This document shows positions 23,801-33,986 of a DNA stretch of 64,000 nt, one piece after another. Source of the DNA: Harmothoe impar (Eukaryota; Annelida; Polychaeta; Phyllodocida; Polynoidae); NCBI GenBank assembly GCA_947462335.1, contig OX381705.1, positions 35,673,570 to 35,737,569 on the forward strand, in the 5' to 3' direction. Positions within the stretch are counted from its first letter, which is position 1. The number at the start of each line of letters is the position of its first letter. A model generated the notes under the pieces. That model was not told where the DNA came from. It saw nothing but the letters and a program-made list of their open reading frames with translations, and did not search any database. The translations under genes and the position numbers were made by a program.

Positions 23801-26800
23801 TTTGTACAAAGCTGCGAACCAATCACACGAAAGATATGTGTCTTTTCGTCAAGCATCAGATATTTTGATCTTTGCATAGCGGTTACTGACGGATGCTGAC
23901 AGATCATAAATCCTTTGACAGAAGATCTCTCACCACCTTACGGCAATGGGACAATAACCCTTCCAATTTGTCAATTTTGTCCTCAGTGGTGACCTTCGCT
24001 ATGTCTAATTTATTGACACTTCTTGTAACTGATATATACGCCCAACTCTCTCAGCACTCTTATTAGTGTGCATGGTCCCACAAATGTTGTTGTTGTTGTT
24101 GATATTTTTATTGGCACACTAAAAATGTTACATGGGAACTTTTTCATTTAATAGCCAAAGATGAGAGTAATATGTCTGGTAGGAGATACGACAGACACAG
24201 TTATTTACAGATCGACACTTAATTATCACATTAGTCTGTTCAGGATGCTTTAGCACACCACTGAATGTCAAGATTTGAGTTCTTTGATGAAGTCTTTGTA
24301 TGGCAAGCGCTGAGTCTCTCCTGGTAACTCGTCCCACAGGGGGGCACCACGGTACAGTGGGCTCCTGTCGAAGATACCTCTCTTTGATCTGGGGATTTTC
24401 AGCTGTACTTGGCTGTTGCCACGCAGCTCTCTAGTGGGGACGATAATGTTGTCATGGGATCTGGTTATCTTGTGTAGGTACGCGAGTAGACACCGGTTCC
24501 TCACCGGAAGCAGCTTTGGGACATGGTTCCTTGTATGAAGGGCATCAATGTCGACACCTCTAGGGTCTCTAATACCCTCGCTGAGGCGGAGGGCGTCATT
24601 CTGGAGAGTCTGCATTTTCCTGACCGCCCACACAGGGCCTCCATCGACCACAAAACCACAATAGTCCATTATGCTGCGGAGCATAGTGGTGTAGACTTGA
24701 ACAGTGGTTTTGGTGTCTGAGGCTCTTTTTATGCGCTTTAACTGCTGCAGTTGCGTGCGCAACAGGTTAATTTGCTTTTTGAGATGTTGACCAAAACAGA
24801 GGTAGCGGTCAATGGTGACTCCTAGGTATGAGAACTGAGTCACCACATCCAAAGGCTGGTTGTTTAAGTAGAGGGTCACGTTGTCGAGATTTGGAGGTAA
24901 TCGTTGGGAATAGGACCACAACACCTGCGTCTTGGTGGTGTTGACGGTGAGCTTGTTTTTTGTGCACCAGGCTCCGACTCTAGTGAGGTCGTCTTGGAGT
25001 AGGGCCCTTACTCGGTCGACGTCCTTTCCCGATACGATTAGTGCTAGGTCGTCGGCGTAGAGGAAGTACTTGGAGTTCAAGATTACATCCTTCACATCAT
25101 TGATGTAGGCCACAAAGAGAAGCGGGCCAACTACGGACCCCTGTGGCACCCCTCTGTCCACAGGTAGGCTCGTTGAGAGGTTGTCGTTGGCCCTGGTTTG
25201 CTGTTTTCGTCCATGTAGATAGAAGCGGAGCCACTCAACGAATGCACCTCCCAGGTTGAATGACTCAAGCTTGTTCAGTAGAATCAGGTGGTCGACCGTG
25301 TCAAAAGCCTTCCTCATATTGAGGAAGACCACGGCCGACCGCTGACCATTGTTACGTGCAGAGTACATCTCGTGTAGCAGGGCGAAGACCGAATCCCCAG
25401 TGCAACGTTGGGGCATGAAGCCAGACTGGAACGGTGAGATAATCTCCTCCCTAAGGAGATGGTCCATTAATTGCCTGTGCACTACTTTTTCGGCGATCTT
25501 GTTACAAATGTTCAGGAGGCATATAGGACGCCAATTACTGACATCCGAGAGTGAGCCACTCTTTGGTAGCGGCACTATGGTGCCAGTCTTCCAGACTAAT
25601 GGGAGGCTCTGGCACAGGACGGTGCTGTTGATGAGAGGCGGGGCGATACTAGGGACAGCTGTGAGGGCATCCTGTATAACCTGGGATCTCACATGTTCAA
25701 TGCTGGAACTCTTCAGAGGTTTGATTGATGACACAAGTTTTTTCAACTGTTCCTGAGTAGCGCACTGTAGTTCACTGGGGTCAAACATTGGAAGGTCCCC
25801 AGCTGGGCCTGGCTCATTACCATTGTTATTGACATTAAAGGCTGCGGCAAGCTCATTTCCAATGTTGCAATAATACGTGTTGATGTAGTTCGCTATTTCA
25901 TTTTTTGGTATTTCAGCTCCTTGTCTGTCTTTCAGCTTGATTTCTTCAGCTCGTGACGTGCCCTTCCAGAGGGTATTAATCACCCCCTAGAATCTGTGGG
26001 GGTCGTCACGGTATCTGTCGAGGTTGTCAAGCACGGCTTTACGTCAGTTGTTGGCGAGTTTTTGATCAATCCTTCTAGTCAAGTCGGTGATGATAGCAAT
26101 GTAGGGATTATAGGCCCCACGATTGCGGGCTCTCCTAGACTTCTTGTATGCGCGTTTACGTCTCCAGATGATAGCTAACACATCTGGCGTGAACTCAGAA
26201 CTTGAGGCACATTTTACAGTCCTTGAGGTAATCGGGCACGCTTGGTCCAAGTACCGGGACACCGAGGTTATGACACGACGATAAACAGTCTCAGGATCGT
26301 CCTGTTCAGTCATGTCTTGGATGCCGTCTGCCCGCAGATACTCCTCCAGGATAGCCTTGTCGTAGTTCTTGTAGGATCTTCCAGTAATTTCGATGGAGTG
26401 ATGTTTAATCCTTTGCTGTTTCTTGATGACATAGACGGGGCTGTGGTCGCTGATCTTATCGTCCATCAGCCCAGCCTGTTTCACATGATCAGCATTTGTA
26501 TAGACGTGGTCTAATGTGGAGCACCCATGTATGGGGTGACGGTACGTACTGGCCGTCCTCAAGTAGGTCAGCCCAGTGTCGTAGAGAAAGGTTGACATGT
26601 GCCGGTACTTAGCAGGTCTCTGAGCTCTGGTGTTAACGTTAAGATCACCCATGATCCATATTTCTCTGTTGCCGACGATTGGGGAGCGCATCATGTTGGT
26701 AAGCTTTTTGTAGGCACGACATACATTTCCACGCGGCGGCTTGTAGACAGTCAGAATAATGCACTGTTTCTGACCCGGGTAAGTGGTCAGTATCCCTACT

Positions 26801-29770
26801 ACCTCAAGGTCACGGTCGGCTACACACAGTTCTGGACAAAGCACAGTGAAACAAGCGTATTCATATCTGACATACAGCGCTACACCACCCCCTCTGTGCC
26901 TTCTGCTGTTTGGGCGATCAGTTCTAAAGAGGGCCATGCTGGGCATGTTCACATGCACAGTGGCTATAGAGTCATTAAACCAACTTTCTGTAACACCTAT
27001 ATAATCTAGTCCGTGCGCGAGCCTGGCCAGTTGGCTTATTTTGTGCTCCAGGCTTCTAGCATTCAGTGTCAGCAGCTTCAGACCTGGTTCTAGTCGAAGG
27101 TTGTCGAAGCTGAGTCTGACCATTGCGATTTGTTGGTTGTCTAGTGATAAATGTCGAGTGAGTGGCCAAGAGGCCAAAGGGGTGCAGTTACTCAGGTACA
27201 GAGGTACAGTATGTACACTGAGTAAGGCCGGTCGGTGGGAGATTCCCAGTGTCCGGTCTAGTGGAGGTAATGCGGCTACTTGATGTGTAACCACAGTTCC
27301 CTGGTAGGTTCTTGTAAACATGACCATCACAAAGTAATAACAACAGACAATTCAGTTGTTTTTGGTTTTAAAGGACCGCTGTTTCTGTTTAAACAGCCCC
27401 ATCACATCCATAAGGATATCTTATCTGCCAACTATTAAAAGTAATTTTGACATACGGGTCCATGCATTTCTTTAGGGTTTTGTCCCAGATCATTTTCTAT
27501 AGGCCCTATTCCTACATTACCTGAATGAGCCATATATGCTGGGAGAGTGAATCAACCCTGTACTTCCCCCTAGAAAGACATGTGTAGATTTGAACGTAAT
27601 CTCCAAATCGCTGTTTCTCCACAACTTTGTGGACCTCCGCAAGTTTGTGGAGAAACAGCACCCAAGGTAGGCAATCATCTTAAGCCCATGCATTCCTTAT
27701 ATGCCTTCGGCCTATTAGAGCCCAGTGGGCATCAGCGAGTCATTTTCATATCGATGTATTATGCGTGTAATGTATCTATGGCACTATGGCACTATGGTCT
27801 TGCTGCAAAGGTATCAGCAGCATAGTGTCTGTATGCCGCTCACCCAGCCCTCGCTGTGGCGGGTAACCATTATAAACACCCCTCATGCTACCCACTCACC
27901 CACTACCCCTCACCCCTCAAACAATCACTTGACCTCACCCGGCCCTCCGTCCTCCACCGCCTCTCCTCTCCCCTCACACCGGTCTCCGCCATCGACCAAA
28001 CAACACTCAATTTCCCTCCCCCATCCCCTTTTCTCCACCATCAAATACCTCACCTTTAATTTAATAAATCCTCTTCAATTCATTATGGTATTATATATTT
28101 TTGTGCCCATATACGCACATTCATATATATCCATGTTATATATGTTTTACAACCAAATTGTGATAATCAACAATGTCTCAATTTTACATGTTCTTACATA
28201 CAAAGGGGATAACCAATTAGTAAAAATTATATCTCCAAAATCTACCTCTTGTCTCCTTCATGGCGCGGTGGGATGTAGCGGCATATAGTCTTATGATTAG
28301 ATATAAAATCATATCAGCCATAATTATGATCATATACTTGACTGTTTCTCATGTGATAAGAAATATGATTATGGTCATACAGGCACACTCTTCATTTACA
28401 ACAATTCACAATCTGCAATTTACCAACATCACACAGGAAGCTACATTGGAGGTAGGCATCACCTAAAACATGTTTATAACCTCCACATCCCAGGTCCCTG
28501 TCGGCCCAACAGAGTCACAGGGACTTGGGACTATAGCACAATGATCCACCAGCAACTATTTGTGCATAATGATAATCACCTCCTCATCTAGAGTGGCTAG
28601 CCCGCAGACTCATTGCGCAAACCAATTGCTGAACATATTAAACAGTGTACGAAGCATAATCCCCCAATGAAAACCAATGAACTTACATTTCAATCGCCCT
28701 TGATATAATTTACAGATGCAATTGCTACTGAGTCGTCTTTCTGGGAGTCAAATTGGGTTCTCAGCTTTTCAGATGTTTGTCTTGGACAGAAATGCAATTC
28801 TAACAGTAAGTGTGAACACTTTATTACACCATCCCGTTGATGCTTTAAGGTGGCCGGCGGGGGTTGTAGTTCTGGAGCAGGACACCAGGGGGTGATCTTG
28901 TCAGCTTAGCATATGCTGTGATGAATTTGTTAAAATGATGGCAGGTTTGGCATGGCTGGGACTAGCACCTGCTGTAGGTTGATGAGTAGAAAGGTATATT
29001 TTTCCTGCCTGGCATTGTTCTTACGATATTCCTATCTTTTTCGTTTCAAACGTCAAAAACCTTACAAATATGCCCGGAAGCATTTATTAAAAACACATTT
29101 CATGGACAGATAACAGTATATAGAATACTGTGTTGAAGTTTGGAGAAACTGTGAAATGTTATTTCATCCACATATATAACAGAGCACTATATGATCCTAT
29201 TACAGATCACCCAAACTTTGTGGTTAAATATCTCAGAAACAAGCTTGGGACCCCCCTATTCTTTTCTTATTTTCTAAGAACATATACCCTTTGGAACACC
29301 TATTATAAGTTTGGTAAAGTCGTAGTTGCTCCTAGCCTATCCCCGCTGGCCACCTTAAGTTCAATACATAGACAGATCTGCACGCTAAAGTGACCGAGTC
29401 AATGGTTAGCTGACTGCACCGTACTGCACGCTGGCTGTAGGCACAATCTGTTGGCCTATCCTTTGAACATAAAGCAGATCTCCCTCGAATATATACCACA
29501 GTGTTGATATATATCCAATAACCTAAGATAAATTGTGATCTCAAAACTATCTAGGAAGAGGGCACTTACTAAATATATATGTGTCCATTCTATGATACAT
29601 ACTTGATATCATGATAACTTCCATCTTTCTGGATTCAGATACTGGGAGCACTGGTCTCTTACTTAATCATCTTAATGCAGTTTAACACAGGCTCTGGGCT
29701 AGCCTCCTGCAAACCCTGCCTATTGAACACTACAATGCTTCAGTTTCCTGGGAATTGTAGTGATCTGTAA
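20877..29770 (+). CDS. Gustatory-receptor-like (7tm_7) protein, gene 2, four exons
   Basis: Exons are 20877-21896, 28383-28451, 28716-28805 and 29639-29770, phase 0 throughout with GT-AG ends, giving 436 aa. It is a close paralogue of gene 1: the starts (MGTPNR), the QHWAHLVRVF and AAVNSTCSYIGCYREDMI regions, and the exon 2-4 peptides align without gaps. Exons 2, 3 and 4 have exactly the lengths found in gene 1 (69, 90, 132 nt). The last exon holds VSYLIILMQF, again Ser for Thr in the TYhhhhhQF motif, and ends in CSDL. Intron 1 is 6486 nt against 200 nt in gene 1 and is filled with antisense retroelements. The frame shows no stop, so it may still be functional; splicing across the long intron is inferred from paralogue structure. 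Confidence 0.85.
22188..23700 (-). pseudogene. DIRS-like pol remnant: RNase H tail and tyrosine recombinase
   Basis: On the minus strand the RNase H end reads VTDNTQVLYIIQTGQSKN and VCNSLSRLNE (about 23690-23471). The recombinase N-terminal region follows (IEYLARTKKVSSIQDYLSGL, 23283-22966), then the catalytic part with SKTIQYGDRR. At the first catalytic Arg the sequence is GVLLKQN where FLRKSN is usual, so that Arg is lost. The motif HSMRRGG (His-x-x-Arg) remains near 22195. A MITE at 22313-22764 splits the recombinase. It lies antisense in intron 1 of Gr-like gene 2. Confidence 0.72.
22313..22764. mobile_element. MITE with CCCGGGGGGG termini and internal subrepeats
   Basis: The left end reads atatacCCGGGGG... 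with CACTTG and GTGTGCGGCTGG. The right end is its imperfect reverse complement (ccagccgcacac, then ccccccCGGGGatatat). Inner DNA repeats a unit of about 50 bp built on acccttgtcatggcgaatttt. It carries no open frame and interrupts the recombinase remnant around it, so it inserted after that element. Confidence 0.72.
24085..27360 (-). mobile_element. Non-LTR retrotransposon (CR1/L2-like), nearly intact ORF2
   Basis: One reading frame encodes an APE endonuclease followed by a reverse transcriptase. The 3' end is a short (CAA)5 tail at 24086-24100. No ORF1 is visible, so the copy is 5' truncated or the upstream frame has decayed. It lies antisense within intron 1 of Gr-like gene 2. The clade is inferred from domain order and tail; Rex1, CR1 and L2 could not be separated by eye. 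Confidence 0.85.
24268..27327 (-). pseudogene. LINE ORF2: endonuclease-reverse transcriptase with two stops
   Basis: It starts at ATG 27327 on the minus strand and encodes about 1019 residues. Endonuclease landmarks are LLTLNARSLEH, VTESWF (Glu), IMGDLNVNTR, LDHVYT and SDHSPVY, all intact. RT landmarks are WRPICLLN, FLNMRKAFDTVDH, GVPQGSVVGPLLF and FLYADDLALI (catalytic YADD). The frame is unbroken apart from two in-frame nonsense codons within 60 bp (TGA ending at 26044 and TAG near 25986), both reachable by one transition. ORF2 would nick the target and prime cDNA synthesis there. The small number of lesions suggests a young insertion. Confidence 0.88.
27361..28382. other. Intron 1 remainder of Gr-like gene 2, with a hairpin MITE
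   Basis: At 27610-27659 is a hairpin with 15-bp perfect arms (GCTGTTTCTCCACAA and complement). It shares the ctgtttctccac ends of the larger element at 61590-62049, so it appears to be a minimal copy of that family. A C-rich, purine-poor stretch lies at 27840-28040. No gene is seen. Confidence 0.6.
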
Positions 29771-29895
29771 CCTTCGAGTGTAAAATATATGCGTATATAT
29801 ACTGTATCAACTGTCATCGGTCAGATAATTGCACTGACCTTGCCCACCACAGGGAAATATATTTTGCTGCCACCTTTCTACTGAGTGTAGCGACA

Positions 29896-30630
29896 CGCAG
29901 TGGGGCCAATGTTTAGCTTTATGTTCATCTGAGATATACTTGTGTTTCTGAGATACAGAAGAAACTGACCAATAGGAAGCTGGCAACTGCTGCAGCAGAT
30001 GCATCTGCTGCTTTTCAAGATGGCTGACCCCTGGAAGTGTATCTGGGATACACATGGGGAGGAAGTGTATCTGGGATACACTAGGGGATGGAGTGTATCT
30101 GGGATACACTTGGAGACCGAAGTATATCCAAGATACACATGTACACGAGGGAAAGAAGTGTATCTGAGATACACTAGAGGAGAGAAGTGTATCTGGGATA
30201 CACTCATTAGGAATACACAGACTGATATGTATCTGATATACTAAGAGGGTAGTGGGGTCCTGAAACATAAGGTGATCATTTATGTGTTGTCTACCTACAT
30301 ACTGAACGATCATGGGTAGATCATGGCAATCTGTATTTAAGTTATGTTATGAGCCATCAATAAAGAATTTGACACTTCCATCCTCTAATGTATCCCAGAT
30401 ACACTTCTGTCCTCTTGTGTATCTGAGATACACTTCTTTCTCCTAGTGTATCCCAGATACAGTTCCTCCCCTAGTGTATCCCAGATACACTTGCGGTCAG
30501 CCATCTTGTGAAGCAGCAGATGCATCTGCTGCATCAGGTGCTGGCTCCTGATTGGCCAGATTGTTGTGTATCTGAGGTACACTACTGGAAGTGTATCTCA
30601 GGTGCACAGAAAGCTGAACATCGGCCCACC
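29896..30630. mobile_element. Foldback element with palindromic GTGTATCTGGGATACAC arrays
   Basis: The two arms are imperfect reverse complements over more than 200 bp. The left starts gtggggccaatgtttagctt; the right ends agctgaacatcggcccac. Each arm carries the palindrome gcagcagatgcatctgctgc next to aagatggctgacc, then six or seven copies (left) or about six copies (right) of a 17-bp palindrome, GTGTATCTGGGATACAC and variants, spaced 26-32 bp. The centre (about 30245-30380) is unique and includes AATAAA near 30360. It lies just 3' of Gr-like gene 2 and could supply its polyadenylation signal. Confidence 0.85.
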
Positions 30631-31630
30631 TGCTACTGGCACGAATATGATGACTCGTGAACATTGCATATGAACCATCTCAGAATTATGTATAAAAAAT
30701 GCCTTTAATTTTACTACGAGCTTACAAAATTATGTACTCCATCCTGCTCCTGTGTTAAGTGTCCCCTACTCCAATAAAAGTGCATGTATACAGGCAACAC
30801 TCTCTGCATTGTCAATTGTGTTCAGTTATGCTTCACCTGATTTCAGTTGGAATAAATCTGCTGGTCTCAACACCCGAATCACATATGTCAAACCGGTTCT
30901 GACATAAGCTCTCAGCACTATACCGATATTACAGATTAATCATCCTAAGATAACCTGCCTATTTTCCGAAGTTTAATACATAATTGCTACCCTACAACCA
31001 TGCTATGCTCTCTACATATAAGACCTATTGATTTGCTATTCTAAAATAAGTGATTATTGGTGACATAAAGTACATAACTACATAATTGCAAGCATAAAGG
31101 TGATAGAGACACCCCTTCTTACACTCTCATAGATAAAGAGACTTGGATAAAATATGATGCTGTATGCACAATAAACTTTCATGTGAACGGACCAGAAAAT
31201 CAGTTAGTGGAGCCCCAGCTTTATAGTCAAGCCCGGAGCATTTGACGAAGCCGCCAAAGAGAAACTTGACTGATAAAACAAACCAATTGTATTGTGGTAA
31301 GTGCACACAAATAATATTGAACAGGTATACACGACCAGTTTTCAGGACACAAAATATCTCCATGTTTTGTCCAAAAAACGTGACCCAGTTTCTCCACGGG
31401 GGTTTGGAGAACGGCCCTTCCCATACAAAACAATGGTGAAGTTGTTTCGCCAGATGAAAGAATTACTTAGCATCTATGGCAGGATACTAGTGTGAAGGGC
31501 TTTGGTGAAGATGATTGTGTTGTACACATCAGGTTAGATCCTCTTGAATCTGTGAGCTGTATACAATAAGTATCAAATAATAATTATGCTGTTTGGTATG
31601 GGCTGGTGCTGCCTCAGTTGGCATGGGAAG
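30631..31630. other. Intergenic, no gene seen
   Basis: AT-rich sequence with scattered short open frames on both strands and no domain or repeat that I recognise. Confidence 0.4.
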
Positions 31631-31753
31631 GGTACACACTCAGAAAGGTCAGCGTCATGGTCGCTAAAACCACCCTCACCTGAAAGTTAGGCACTGACTT
31701 TCAGGTGAGAGTGGTTTTAGCAACAATGACGCTGACTTTTCTGAGTGTGTATC
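31631..31753. mobile_element. Hairpin MITE with ~55-bp arms
   Basis: The left arm begins tacacactcagaaaggtcag and the right arm ends with its near-perfect complement, separated by a loop of a few bases around ttaggcactga. Arms differ at only a few positions, so the transcript or single strand would fold into one long stem. No coding capacity. Confidence 0.8.
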
Positions 31754-32329
31754 CATTTGGCTGTATCTGTGACATTTATGTATTATTATTTGTGTACAAT
31801 ATTCTGTCCTCAATACTGCTGTTCTAAATAATACTGCTGAAGAACATTTTATTCTATATAAGAGTATCTCTGGAACTGTCTTGGTGAATTTTTCCCAATA
31901 GTCAGCAACGGTAGAGCACCGCTAGCATCATCAATAGGTTTTACTTATTGACCCCTGGCTGGCGTTCAAGCAAAGCCATTTTGGTAATGTGAGACTAATG
32001 GCCCTGGTCACTGTATAAAATGCTTAAAATGTGTAAAGCAGTAAGATTGTCTTAAAGCTGGTATGTTCGCTGGGGTGATTAATATGATATTGGGTTTATA
32101 TAGGCGTCTCTTGTAATATTAAATACATAGTTCCAATGGTTAACAAACATTAAATGATTCAATGAGAGGTATCAAAAATACCTTCTCCAGTGAGAAAATG
32201 ACAAGCATTCAATAAATTTCAGCCAACTGAGAGCTATTGCCATCTGTTCTCCGTGCATGCATGATTGGAAAGGTTATTACATGACTGGGTGTATCTTTGT
32301 AAAAGATCCACCCAGTAAACCATGACGAC

Positions 32330-32605
32330 CCAGGTAACAAGAAACGTTTAGTTAACATTGTTCAACGTTCACTTTTGGTTATTTGGACTAACGTTTTTTT
32401 CATTTGCATTATTTCAATGTTGACTTAACTTTTTTGTGGATAACGTGATTTTAGAAACGTTGGTCCAAAGTTAGAAAACAGTTCTCAAACTAACGTTTTC
32501 CAGACAACCTATATTTCACATTGACCAACGTTTTTTTGTGGACTCAAATCAACGTTTTTTTAACCTATTGGTTCAACGTTAATCAAACGTTTTTCTTAAA
32601 CTCCA
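32330..32605. repeat. Imperfect inverted repeat rich in CAACGTT motifs
   Basis: About ten AACGTT-type motifs in both directions occur in 270 bp. Ends pair imperfectly: gaaacgtttagttaacattg near 32341 with caacgttaatcaaacgtttt near 32575. It probably represents a MITE related in style, though not visibly in sequence, to the ACGTA-rich elements at 40658 and 54642. Confidence 0.55.
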
Positions 32606-33185
32606 GCCCAACTGACCAGATGGCAGTTCAGTGTGTTATGAAAAGAAAATGATGGTTGCACAGCAGTATCCATCTAAGATAAGCTACAATAATGACATTT
32701 TATGATAATGTTTATCAATCTTAATGACAACATTTCGTATCTAAATATATCTAGGCTTAATAGGTTGGTCAAATTATGATATAATGTGTTTATTGGAATG
32801 TGCGGTATAGTAGACACCCTTTTTGTGATATTTGAGAATTATGAATAAAAAAATGCCTATATATATAAAGGCCTGTGAATCAATACACTCCTCACAAAGG
32901 AGAAAGGGCATCACGCAACTCTTTTAGAAAGAGTATGTAGTTCACATGTGCGGATGTATGAAAAACATAAGAAACTAAATGAAATAAAGGTAAATATTAA
33001 ATCGCTGTAAATCGACCTCTTTTGAGTTTATAAAGTTTCTTTATTTCCACAAGGTGATTTTCTAAAGAAGACAGTAAGATTCAATAGGCGTTGAGCCTTA
33101 ATCAGGTAAATCATGTGTTGATGTAATTACTACAATCAGGAGTATATGAAAATGCAGTACCAATGGCCTATCACATTTAGCCAAA

Positions 33186-33380
33186 ACCGTAGTGGCTTGA
33201 ATAAGTGCAGGGGTCTCAAATAAGCGCAGGTCTTGAATAAGTGCAGGGTGAATGTGGGGATTGAAATGAAAATTTAGGCCATTTTTGTATCTTGAATAAG
33301 CGCAGGTCTTGTATAAGCGCAGGGTAAATGGTACCATCAAAATTAATAAGTGCAGGTGCGCTTATTCAAGCCACTACGGT
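33186..33380. mobile_element. 195-bp foldback MITE, ACCGTAGTGGCTTGAATAAG termini
   Basis: The left terminus ACCGTAGTGGCTTGAATAAG has its reverse complement at 33361-33380. Inner DNA repeats aataagcgcagg and aataagtgcagg six to seven times in both directions. No open frame. Confidence 0.85.
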
Positions 33381-33986
33381 AGGTTGGTTATATAAGGATA
33401 TTCGTCACTGGTAAATAGTAATACAGTCACAGACAGGTGTTGTGTAATGGTAGCGTTTACGTTCTACAAATATTTCTCAATTATATTATGATGGTCAACT
33501 TTGACACCATTGAGGGCATGAATTCCGGTGATCAGATAACGTGCAATGTATATACCAGTTTGTTGTAGGACAACATTACAGTTTAATGATAAAATGGTTG
33601 AGGATCTACCTAGGTCTGAGTGAGCTATCGGGATTTAGCTTCACTTTTTAGACCTTCGGAGATGTATGCATGAATGTATCAGCACTCATGTCTGTACCAA
33701 CATTACTACTCACTACATCTTAAGTGGTGAGTCGTATACTTCCATTATACCATGCTACCGAGAGAAGGCAATTGTGCTTGTTACGGAGGTTACTGAAGGC
33801 AGTTTAGACATACCTTTGTTGGCATCATAATCATAGACCAATCATTGATTGAGGCCTGTATTTAGTATAGAGTATACAGCAAGTGCAGCATATTATATTT
33901 GTTTTCATGAACATGTATAGAGTATTAGGATGTTAATGTAAGTATAAGACAATGCAGTATGAAAGAATAAGATGTACATATAACAT

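Noticed and set aside
29807..30313. 168-codon minus-strand frame
   Set aside because: It is mostly translation of the palindromic arrays in the foldback element.
29896..30630. Regular short repeats with spacers, resembling a CRISPR array
   Set aside because: The genome is eukaryotic, the repeats are palindromic and part of two inverted arms, the spacers are similar to one another, and no cas gene is near.
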